The position numbers and the translations under genes were made by a program. A stretch of 25,263 bases of DNA from the IMG/VR virus record IMGVR_UViG_3300028189_000051, positions 1 to 25,263 of that record. One strand, written 5' to 3'. This DNA comes from a virus. The notes under the pieces are model-generated. The model was not told the origin of the DNA. It did not search any database and was given only the letters and a program-made list of their open reading frames with translations. Below, one piece after another: positions 1-7,200 of this stretch (its first letter is position 1; the number at the start of each line of letters is the position of its first letter).

Positions 1-187
1 GAACTACGTCCGTTCCATTAGTAGCTGCAAAGTCCGTAGTATTTATTTGTTTAACACCATTTACATATACATCTAAAAAACCAGGTTGGTAGCTAAATGA
101 AAATGTGGTTTGTCCAGATGTAGCGGTGTAAGTAACTCTACTCTGAATTGCCTCTGATAGAGGTTGCTTGCCTATGTAGCCTGCCAT
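1..187 (-). CDS. Tail fibre protein, N-terminal part (runs off the window)
   Basis: Only the first 62 codons are present; the gene continues past base 1. The protein begins MAGYIGKQPLSEAIQSR and continues with a TATSGQTTFSFSYQPGF stretch, then DVYVNGVKQ and ATNGTDVV. This pattern (a short adapter peptide, then a beta-rich module with a 'DVYVNGVK' strand) is one I associate with the N-terminus of marine phage tail fibre and particle-associated proteins. The start is supported by an AGGAGA ribosome binding site about 8 bases upstream. The opening resembles that of the 120-residue protein at 3530-3892 (MSGYIGRG), so the two may use the same attachment peptide. Exact role and receptor are unknown. 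Confidence 0.75.
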   Translation of the reverse strand, partial: MAGYIGKQPLSEAIQSRVTYTATSGQTTFSFSYQPGFLDVYVNGVKQINTTDFAATNGTDVV

Positions 188-491
188 TGTTTGTTTCTCC
201 TGTGTTTATCTATCTATATTCAAACCAATTCATTGAAAGGGCTTAGTACCTGTGGCACTTAGTTCCTCATAGGGGTTATATTCCCAGGAGTACTTTGTAT
301 TTCAGACCATTTTATCTGTCCTGATGGTTGCATTGCCATAATTTATTCTCCTGGTAGCTTAATTTATTGTATTTATACTGCAGTCAAACTTACAAAGGCA
401 GGGTCAACATCATCTTTAGGATTAGTAGTCCAGTGCATCAGCATATTGATATGTCTGTTAGACTCTTCAGTTTCAGTGCCATAAGTTTCAA
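188..491 (-). other. Low-coding stretch with decayed fibre-gene fragments
   Basis: About 300 bases lie between the chaperone gene and the next fibre gene, in a region where genes otherwise overlap or nearly touch. The stretch holds two good AGGAGA ribosome binding sites (one for the 26-codon ORF, one for the gene at 1-187) and a TATAAATA box at 370-377. It also holds a reading frame at 373-498 without a convincing start. No terminator hairpin was found in it. The mix of intact translation signals and broken frames suggests gene erosion after duplication or exchange of fibre modules. Confidence 0.4.
259..339 (-). CDS. Short 26-codon ORF, probably a remnant of a fibre gene
   Basis: This small ORF has a textbook ribosome binding site (AGGAGA at 347-352, 7 bases before the ATG) and starts MAMQPSGQIKWSEIQ. 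That start is like the N-terminal signature of many marine T4-like and related tail proteins, which usually continue with a glycine-rich turn and a longer adhesin. Here the frame closes after 26 codons. In the -1 frame the downstream bases read YNPYEELSATGTKPFQ before stopping, which looks like a continuation, and part of it matches the 120-residue fibre gene at nucleotide level (245-265 against 3749-3769, 20 of 21 bases). It may be translated as a peptide, but a truncated, frameshifted gene is the more likely reading. Confidence 0.45.
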   Translation of the reverse strand: MAMQPSGQIKWSEIQSTPGNITPMRN

Positions 492-498
492 CTATGGT
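373..498 (-). pseudogene. Open frame without a good start, possible gene remnant
   Basis: This 41-codon frame follows the chaperone stop codon and reads as plausible protein: VETYGTETEESNRHINML followed by MHWTTNPKDDVDPAFVS and a TAA stop at 373-375. The only ATG starts would be at 444 or 438, giving 23 or 21 residues, with no clear ribosome binding site. No canonical slippery heptamer joins it to the chaperone frame. I do not recognise the family. It could be the tail end of a gene whose start was lost, or a chance frame. Confidence 0.25.
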
Positions 499-884
499 TT
501 AGTCGGATATACTGGACTATCAACATCAACACTTGCTGGTAAATCTCTTAATGCTTGGCGATAAGTAATCATATCATCACTCATTGTTACATCTGATAAA
601 CCAGTCCAATCGGTGTCGGTTAATAATTGATTGCGTTTACCTCTAATCTCAATCATCTTTTCATCAGTAGTTTTATCTCTAACGGTAAATCTCACCCATT
701 CGCCATCAATCACCGAACCATCGTGCCAATCCATTGTTTGACCCTCTGTTAATGTTGGTGGGGTTGCTACTGGTGTTAGTTGTTCCAAATCCGCATACGC
801 TTGTCTTGGATAATTAATATCGTCAATAATAACGCTATTGCCTACATATTCGCCATTCATTACATAATCTGTATAATCTGTCAT
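492..884 (-). CDS. Phage tail assembly chaperone-like protein
   Basis: A 130-residue protein. Its second half (about residues 75-130) carries the hallmark pattern of the tail assembly chaperone family (Pfam Phage_tail_APC type): RGKRNQLLTDTDWT, then TYRQALRDLP and a proline-rich end, PVYPTKP. Family members are encoded next to tail fibre genes and are thought to assist folding or mounting of fibres. The N-terminal half (about residues 1-70) is less conserved and probably specific to its client. The ATG overlaps the stop of the 276-residue gene as ATGA, with an AGAGGA ribosome binding site 6 bases upstream, so translation is probably coupled. It sits just after the propeller adhesin and coiled-coil genes, which makes one of those or the next fibre a likely client (inference). 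Confidence 0.75.
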   Translation of the reverse strand: MTDYTDYVMNGEYVGNSVIIDDINYPRQAYADLEQLTPVATPPTLTEGQTMDWHDGSVIDGEWVRFTVRDKTTDEKMIEIRGKRNQLLTDTDWTGLSDVTMSDDMITYRQALRDLPASVDVDSPVYPTKP

Positions 885-1711
885 TTTTTGTCCTCTGGAA
901 TAAAAGTTAAATTTAAGTTTGTTTTTGGGTCAAACCCAAATATTTCTAATTGTAAATCAGCAACAGGTTCCAATTCTTCTGCGACTTTATCTAAAAAATC
1001 ATATAACAAAGTAGTATTGGTTGCGTGTTCTTCTTGCTTTAGATACTCAATGATTAGACCAAAGGCGTGAGTTACACATACACCTGACTGCTCAAGGTAT
1101 TCTTGATTACCAGTCTTGATACGCCCACACTCTCTAACTTCACGAATTGATTGTTGCATCGCTCGTTTGATGTGACCTTTGGTTTGTGCTTTCTCGAACT
1201 CTTCCTCGGTTATCTCACCAAGATGTTCTTTAAGTGAATCGTGCATACCTGATAGAGTTTGTACTTCTTTCAAAGCACCCTCAACCTTAACCATCACTTC
1301 CTGCATCTGAGATTCTAATTCCATTATCTCAACTTCAAGTAGTCTGTAGTTAGCAGGTGAAGCATCGTCCATCTCTTCACGTTTAACACCAATCTTCATC
1401 TTCTTTTTCAGATAACCAAACTTAGCCTCGTTGAGTGCCGTACGTTTACGACTCATCTCAGCACCAATCTGTCTTAGTCTTAACCAACCATCTGCTTGTG
1501 AGCAAGTTAGATGCTTTAACATCCACTGACTTCTGCTTCTATCCCATATCCTTTCGGTGTATTGAACATTAGCAATGGCTGTTTCAGCCTTCTCAATATT
1601 AACTGCTAGTGAGTTACCACCATAAGACTTAGAATCAGGGAACAAGTCCTTAATTGCTACCTGTTTAGTAGTTGCTTCTTGTAATTGTATTACTTTCTTT
1701 TGAGTATTCAT
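881..1711 (-). CDS. Coiled-coil protein of unknown function in the tail fibre cluster
   Basis: A 276-residue charged protein that I do not recognise. It is rich in Lys and Glu and has long heptad-like helical stretches around residues 80-165 (RKRTALNEAKFGYLKKKM; LLEVEIMELESQMQEVM), unlike the beta-rich Gly/Ser/Thr composition of its neighbours. Single cysteines are scattered (CSQAD, RECGR, GVCVTH). There is no signal peptide or membrane segment. The start overlaps the upstream propeller gene's stop as TAATG and the end overlaps the chaperone start as ATGA, so the three genes are likely translated together. Possible roles are a fibre assembly factor, a chaperone partner or a helical connector; none is shown by the sequence. 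Confidence 0.6.
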   Translation of the reverse strand: MNTQKKVIQLQEATTKQVAIKDLFPDSKSYGGNSLAVNIEKAETAIANVQYTERIWDRSRSQWMLKHLTCSQADGWLRLRQIGAEMSRKRTALNEAKFGYLKKKMKIGVKREEMDDASPANYRLLEVEIMELESQMQEVMVKVEGALKEVQTLSGMHDSLKEHLGEITEEEFEKAQTKGHIKRAMQQSIREVRECGRIKTGNQEYLEQSGVCVTHAFGLIIEYLKQEEHATNTTLLYDFLDKVAEELEPVADLQLEIFGFDPKTNLNLTFIPEDKK

Positions 1712-2637
1712 TAGTATTGGTGTCCTGCTAAGTTTCTAACATTAATTGCTAAATCTCCAACATTTGTGGCATTACCATCTGAGGTAAAACTAAACTTATC
1801 TATTATATTAAGAGTTGACCCATTATTACCTCCCGAGCAATAACCATAATTAGTTGAAGATTGACCAGAACTATAATTCCTACTAACTGTTAAATCTCCT
1901 ACATCTGAAGCAGTACCTTCTGATGAAAAACTCATTCTATCTATGACGTTAGAATAACCAGAACCACCTGCAGTAAATGCATAAGTTGTAGATGATTGAC
2001 CAGATGCACCACTCCTACTATCACTTAACGACCCAACATCTACAGAATTACCATCTGATGAAAAAGATACTTTCTCTGCTCTAGTGCTATGCATTAAATA
2101 ACCATTATCAGAAGATGAGTTCCCTCCGTTACCTCCAGAAATTGATGAAGACATACTACCAATACTAGAGGCATTACCTCCCGATGAGAATGAAAACTTA
2201 TCTAAAGATGTTCCACTACCCTCACCACCCAGAGTATATCCGTGAGTAGTAGAGGAGGCTCCACCACACATACCTCTTACTGCTGTTAAATCGCCCACAT
2301 CAGCAGTTGAGTTAAAGGAAGTAAATGAAAACTTATCAATAACATTTCTATACCAACCACCAGCACTACCAGAATAGCCGCCAGATGTATAACCGTATGT
2401 ACTTGATGATTGACCACACACGTCTTTTCTAGTATAGGTTATATCTCCCCAATCAGAAGCATTAGCATCTGAAGAGAATGAGAATCTGTTTATTTCATTC
2501 TTATCTGTATCACCTGGATAATACACACCCCCTGACGTAAACCCATAGTTACTACCAGGAAAGTGACTACTACCAGAATTACCCTCGTGACTACTACCAG
2601 CACTCGGAGTTAAACTTAACGCACCACTATTTAACAT
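1711..2637 (-). CDS. Six-blade Kelch-like beta-propeller tail adhesin (predicted)
   Basis: A 308-residue Gly/Ser-rich protein made almost entirely of six repeats of about 45-50 residues. Each repeat has a SSTYGYTSGG-like strand, an IDKFSF-like strand, and a DVGDLTxxR-like strand. The six KFSF positions read NRFSF, DKFSF, DKFSF, EKVSF, DRMSF and DKFSF. The C-terminus (RNLAGHQY) supplies the strand missing before the first N-terminal SNYGFTSGG, as in the velcro closure of a circular propeller. Similar 'GYxxGG...IdkFsF' repeats occur in marine phage tail proteins, probably as receptor-binding heads. The ATG lies 11 bases inside the end of the upstream fibre gene, with an AGGTG binding site there. 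Blade number and receptor are inferences. Confidence 0.7.
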   Translation of the reverse strand: MLNSGALSLTPSAGSSHEGNSGSSHFPGSNYGFTSGGVYYPGDTDKNEINRFSFSSDANASDWGDITYTRKDVCGQSSSTYGYTSGGYSGSAGGWYRNVIDKFSFTSFNSTADVGDLTAVRGMCGGASSTTHGYTLGGEGSGTSLDKFSFSSGGNASSIGSMSSSISGGNGGNSSSDNGYLMHSTRAEKVSFSSDGNSVDVGSLSDSRSGASGQSSTTYAFTAGGSGYSNVIDRMSFSSEGTASDVGDLTVSRNYSSGQSSTNYGYCSGGNNGSTLNIIDKFSFTSDGNATNVGDLAINVRNLAGHQY

Positions 2638-3514
2638 CTAACACCTGTGCAACATTATTCATATTAGTACCATCACTCACAAAAGTAAATACATCTTTAG
2701 CACTCGCATCTGTGGTTAATGTAGGTGCTGTTCCACCTGCCCATTTAAACACCGTATTCCACCCAGCAGTCCTTGAGCCAGTACCATCTTGAATAATAGT
2801 AATGACATAGACTGAACCATCTACTTGATTAGTGGGTGCATCAAAGGTTGTATTAGCCGTTAAGGTTAATTTACATACTTGATTTGTTGTTAAATCCCAA
2901 TCTTGAGTAGCATCAAAGGTTAGTGTTGTTGCGTTAAAGTTTTGTTGTGATGTCCATTCTTGAGCAGTGCTAGTTATTGCATTATTAGTAGGTGCAATTA
3001 AAGCCCTACCATCTGCTTTTGTATAACTAGTACATCTATAATCACCTGAAGCATACTCAACAAATTCAGCCTCATCTCCTGCCGCAGTAGTGATATTAGC
3101 ACCACCTGGTAAAATTAAATCAGTAGCGTGATGAGTCAATATTAAAATTGCATCAAAATGTAACTTGATTAGTGTTCCAGCACCACCAGTAGTATTTATT
3201 GAAGTAACAGTAGTAGTGCCAGTAACATCAAAATAGTTACCATCAGTCAATACAGGTAAAGCAGTAGCACTTACTACATCAGCACCTTTTGACCATTGTA
3301 TTTGAGCACCATTACAATCTAAGTCTCCACCTAACTGTGGGGTTGTGTCTGCCGCAACACTTGTAATTCCTGTGTCTACATCAGTAGCCCAGCTTAATAC
3401 TGCACTGCCATCTGTTTTTAATAATTGCCCTGCCGAGCCATCAGTTGTAGGTAAGGTTAAAGCAACACCGCTTGACCCACCTTTAATTTTATCGACCGTT
3501 AAAGTACTAGCCAT
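2627..3514 (-). CDS. Tail fibre-like structural protein
   Basis: A 295-residue beta-rich protein starting MASTLTVDKIKGG, an N-terminus I associate with marine phage fibre and particle proteins. It continues with GVALTLPTTDGSAGQLLKTDG, then SWATDVDTGI. The C-terminal half has alternating strands of the type NATTLTFDATQDWDL and KLTLTANTTFDAP, and ends with a domain around TIIQDGTGSRTAGWNTVFKW, a pattern common in phage-associated beta-sandwich or jelly-roll tips. An AAGGAGA site precedes the ATG by about 7 bases. It lies 15 bases after the 120-residue gene and its end overlaps the propeller gene by 11 bases, so it may be a shaft or carrier for that propeller. Specific function is not known. Confidence 0.7.
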   Translation of the reverse strand: MASTLTVDKIKGGSSGVALTLPTTDGSAGQLLKTDGSAVLSWATDVDTGITSVAADTTPQLGGDLDCNGAQIQWSKGADVVSATALPVLTDGNYFDVTGTTTVTSINTTGGAGTLIKLHFDAILILTHHATDLILPGGANITTAAGDEAEFVEYASGDYRCTSYTKADGRALIAPTNNAITSTAQEWTSQQNFNATTLTFDATQDWDLTTNQVCKLTLTANTTFDAPTNQVDGSVYVITIIQDGTGSRTAGWNTVFKWAGGTAPTLTTDASAKDVFTFVSDGTNMNNVAQVLDVK

Positions 3515-3529
3515 ATTGTTTTCTCCTTA

Positions 3530-3892
3530 TTAAATAATTTTTAATTCACCTGATCCAGCTACTGTCCAAGTAGCTGTTCCAGATACTGTTATATCACCTA
3601 TCAACATATGGTTCTTAGTAGTAACCAGTGTGGTTGTCACATCAGCACTAATGTCATTAGGGTTGTTGAAAGTATCTCCCACATCTAGGGAGGCTCCAGT
3701 TAGGGTTGCCCAACTATTATCTCCTCTCAAATAGGTAGATGAGCTAGCAGTACCTGTTGCACTTAGTTCATTAATACCGATGGCATCATCTGCCATTTTA
3801 GCGTTTGTTATAGCATTAGATACAATATCTGCTGCTTCTACTGAGCCATCTTCTACAGCTACCGGAGTACCTCTTCCAATGTACCCACTCAT
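3530..3892 (-). CDS. Small tail fibre or connector protein
   Basis: A 120-residue protein starting MSGYIGRGTPVAVEDGSV, followed by ADIVSNAITNAKMADDAIG and NELSATGTASSSTYLRGD, then NSWATLTG. The 'AIxNAKmADdAI' and 'TYLRGDNSW' phrases recur in marine phage fibre proteins, usually as a short helical repeat followed by a beta turn module. The rest is a short beta-rich domain ending GSGELKII. The ATG overlaps the preceding gene's stop as TAATG, with GGAG about 8 bases upstream. A 21-base piece of the ELSATGT coding segment recurs, with one mismatch, in the decayed stretch at 245-265. Likely a minor structural part of the fibre apparatus. Confidence 0.65.
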   Translation of the reverse strand: MSGYIGRGTPVAVEDGSVEAADIVSNAITNAKMADDAIGINELSATGTASSSTYLRGDNSWATLTGASLDVGDTFNNPNDISADVTTTLVTTKNHMLIGDITVSGTATWTVAGSGELKII

Positions 3893-4218
3893 TAGGTTAT
3901 CTCCATCACTGAAACTAATGTATCTAAGGAATTAGCTGCAGAGCTTTTTATTCTTATAGCATCTCCTGCGTGTAATACTATCTTCCCATCTACGAAACTT
4001 AAAGCAGTTCCTGAAGGGATCGGAGTATCTGTACCTGTTAAGCTGATTTCAGCAGTTCCGTCGTATACCACTACCGTAGTGTCTACCGTTACTCCAGAAG
4101 CAGTATTAGATACTACCCCTCCAATAACTACAGCTTTTGTGGCTGCTGGTACCGTGTAAACTGGAGTCAGTGTAGTTGGTACATTGTTATATGTAAATCT
4201 TTTAAATGTATTTGCCAT
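3892..4218 (-). CDS. Small beta-sandwich phage structural protein
   Basis: A 108-residue protein with an all-beta pattern: PTTLTPVYTVPAATKAVVIG, then a VSNTASGVTVDTTVVVYDG hairpin region, PIPSGTALSFVDGKIVLHAG and a final DAIRIKSSAANSLDTLVSV strand pair. Small proteins with this order (TVYTVPAGTT... LEAGDSIxVKSSAA... VSVLEI) are frequent in marine and other tailed phages and are normally annotated as hypothetical structural proteins. The start is supported by AGGAAA 6 bases upstream. It lies 14 bases after the large 1,326-residue fibre gene and is stop/start coupled to the next gene. It might decorate or terminate the fibre; that is inference. Confidence 0.65.
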   Translation of the reverse strand: MANTFKRFTYNNVPTTLTPVYTVPAATKAVVIGGVVSNTASGVTVDTTVVVYDGTAEISLTGTDTPIPSGTALSFVDGKIVLHAGDAIRIKSSAANSLDTLVSVMEIT

Positions 4219-4232
4219 TTTATTTTCCTATA

Positions 4233-7200
4233 TTATCCAAGAGCAATCGCCATAGCAATTACATCATCCATTGTGGCATACCCTGAGTGGGTGTGCGCGT
4301 CTACGTAAGCCTTAACAGACTGTTGTGTAGGTACCTTAGTGCTAGAGTCTGAAGATAAATTATCTTCATCTACAACGAAAGACATAGCAGCAGTTGTAGT
4401 ATCTGCTTCCATCACTGCACCAGCAGCTGCTACCGTTGTTGCATCTGTTACATCTGCTGAAGTATCAATGCCACTTAATTTAGTTTGTTCGGCATCACTA
4501 AATTCATTAGTATCTGCGTTAGCTTCATATGCAGTTTTAATCTCTGCAGCAGTTTGATCTGCGGTTGCAGAAGTTTCAATTCCACTTAATTTAGTTTGCT
4601 CTGCATCACTAAATTCATTAGTATCTGCGTTAGCTTCATATGCAGTTTTAATCTCTGCAGCAGTTTGATCTGCGGTTGCAGAAGTTTCAATTCCATCTAA
4701 TTTAGTCTTTAGTGTAGCTGTAAAGTTCTTTTCAGTTAAACCATTATCCCCTACAGTATATGTAGTATTAGTATAGTTATTAACATGAAGATTAGTAGCA
4801 CCTTGATCAGATGTCCAATCAATATGCTCATTAGCTACAAAATCACTAAGACCATCATGAGTAACCGTGACTGCCCCTGTATCTCCATTTACTGATAGTA
4901 CAGTATCTGTAGGAGTAGCTAATAACGTAAAGTCTGCCATTGTACCTGCAGTACCTGAATTTCTTACATAAGTTTTGTTCTCATCTGAACGAACTACAAC
5001 ATCACCTTCTTCTGTAGTTAATGCTAGCTGAGCTAATTCACTTGCTGCGGTTTGAACTGTAGTTAATGCAATAGCTGTAGTAGTTATTACATTAGCGCCA
5101 TCAATATTAATACCCGTACCACCTGTATAGGTTGTATCTGTATCTGTGTCTGTAGGAGTTGCCCAAGAACCATTGTATTGTAAAAACTGGCCTGATGTAC
5201 CTACTGAAGGTACAAGCCCTGAGTTACCTTCTGCAATTGCAGAGGTGTACTGTACATTAGGCTTGTTCTTAATATAATCATCTACACTTGTAGTAGCTTG
5301 ATTCCAGTCTGGCTGAACATTAACTTCTGCGGAAGCAGCTATGCCACTTAATTTAGTTTGCTCTGCATCACTAAATTCATTAGTATCTGCGTTAGCTTCA
5401 TATGCAGTTTTAATCTCTGCATTTGTTTGATCTGCGGTTGCAGAAGTTTCAATGCCACTTAATTTGGTTTGCTCCGCATCACTAAATTCATTAGTATCTG
5501 CGTTAGCTTCATATGCAGTTTTAATCTCTGCATTTGTTTGATCTGCGGTTGCAGAAGTTTCAATCCCACTTAATTTAGTCTTTTCAGCACCAGTATAATC
5601 ATTAGTAGATTTAACATAGGTTGAACCATTTGCAATATCATCTAAAGTACCTGATAATTCACTTAGAGCATCTTTACTAGCTACTTGAGAATCTACGTAA
5701 GCCTTAACAGACTGTTGTGTAGGTACCTTAGTTGCTAAGTCTGAAGTCATATTATCTTCATCTACAACGAAAGACATAGCAGCAGTTGTAGTATCTGCTT
5801 CCATCACTGCACCAGCAGCTGCTACATTAGTAGCATCTGTTACATCTGCAGAGGCTTCAATACCATCTAATTTAGTATGGTCTGCGTTAGTGAAGTCATT
5901 AGTAGTTAATCCGCCATCCCCTACAGTATATGTAGTATTATTATCAGGAACTGTTACTGTATCAGTAGTACCATCTGCTCGATTTAGAGTAATAGTATGC
6001 CCACTAATTGTCATAGCATTAGCAGAAGCTGATAATGCTTGCGCCGAAGTAGTGGCTACTTTAGTACCTAAAGCGGTTGTTACTGTGGCTGCGTACGACG
6101 AGTCATCATTAATTGATTGAGCTAACTCATTAAGAGTATCTAAAGCTCCTGGGGCTCCTCCAATTAGCTCAGTAATTTCTGTTTGTACATAAGCTGTTGT
6201 AGCTATTTGAGTAGTGTTAGTATTAGATACCGCGGTAGGGGCTACTGGAGTACCTGTTAAAGTAGGGCTTGCTAGAGGAGCTTTTAAATCTAAAGCTGTT
6301 TGTAATCCATCTACATTTGCTATAACATGGTTATGACTATCATCTGCAATAGTAGCAGTAATAGAAACATTACCTAAATTTGTCATTGTTGCCGAGCCGG
6401 TTACGTCTCCTGCAAGTGTTATAGTAGGGTCATTAACATCCAAATCTATAGTACCATCGGAGTCTTGATAAGTAACTGTAATACCTGATTCAGTATTACT
6501 AGAGAACATATCTCCTACTCTATCTTGTACCCATTCTGTGTCTACATTAAATGTTCTATCTGCAGCTAAAGTTCCTCCGCCAGTTAGGCCAGTGCCTGCA
6601 GTAATAGTAGTACTATCGTCTGCTTTGGCATCTAGAGCTGTTTGTAATCCATCTACATTTGCTATAACATGGTTATGACTATCATCTGCAATAGTAGCAG
6701 TAATAGAAACATCTCCACTAGCATCCATATTAGCTGAACCAGACACATCTCCAGTTAAAGCTATAGTAGTAGTTTGATTATCCCAACTATTTGTACCATC
6801 ATACACAAGAACTTGTCCTGCAGCTGGGGTAGAAATAACAGTATCCGTTAGTTCTGAAAGTTCGTTCATAGCTGCATGTTGTGCATCTACATACGCTTTA
6901 ATAGATTGTTGGGTAGCTAAATGACTAGCAGAGTCTGATATTAAGTCATCTTCATCTTTTATAGATGTACCAGATATAGCTCCCTCTAATACAGGGCTCG
7001 CTAAAGTTTTATTAGATAATACTTGACTTCCTGCTAAAGTGGCCACTGTGGAGTCTATATTAATAGTAACTGTGTTGCCTGAGCCTATAGAATCTAAACC
7101 GGTGCCACCTGCAATAGTTAGTGACTCTGAATCTAAATCAATAGCTAAAGCTCCTCCAGTGTCTCCTTGGAAGTCTAGATCTTGTGCTGTAGTAACCGAG

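Noticed and set aside
259-339. Programmed -1 frameshift in the 26-codon ORF
   Set aside because: The overlap sequence (ACC CCT) is not a good slippery site and the extended product would still be only about 40 residues; decay is simpler.
370-377. Exact T4-type late promoter box TATAAATA upstream of the 26-codon ORF
   Set aside because: In AT-rich DNA this 8-base word is expected by chance; another copy lies inside the tape measure gene at about 22329-22336, and there is no T4-type late gene context.
492-503. Programmed frameshift joining the chaperone to the following open frame, as in G/GT tail chaperones
   Set aside because: No canonical X XXY YYZ heptamer occurs at the overlap, and the G/GT pair normally lies upstream of the tape measure, which is off the right edge here.
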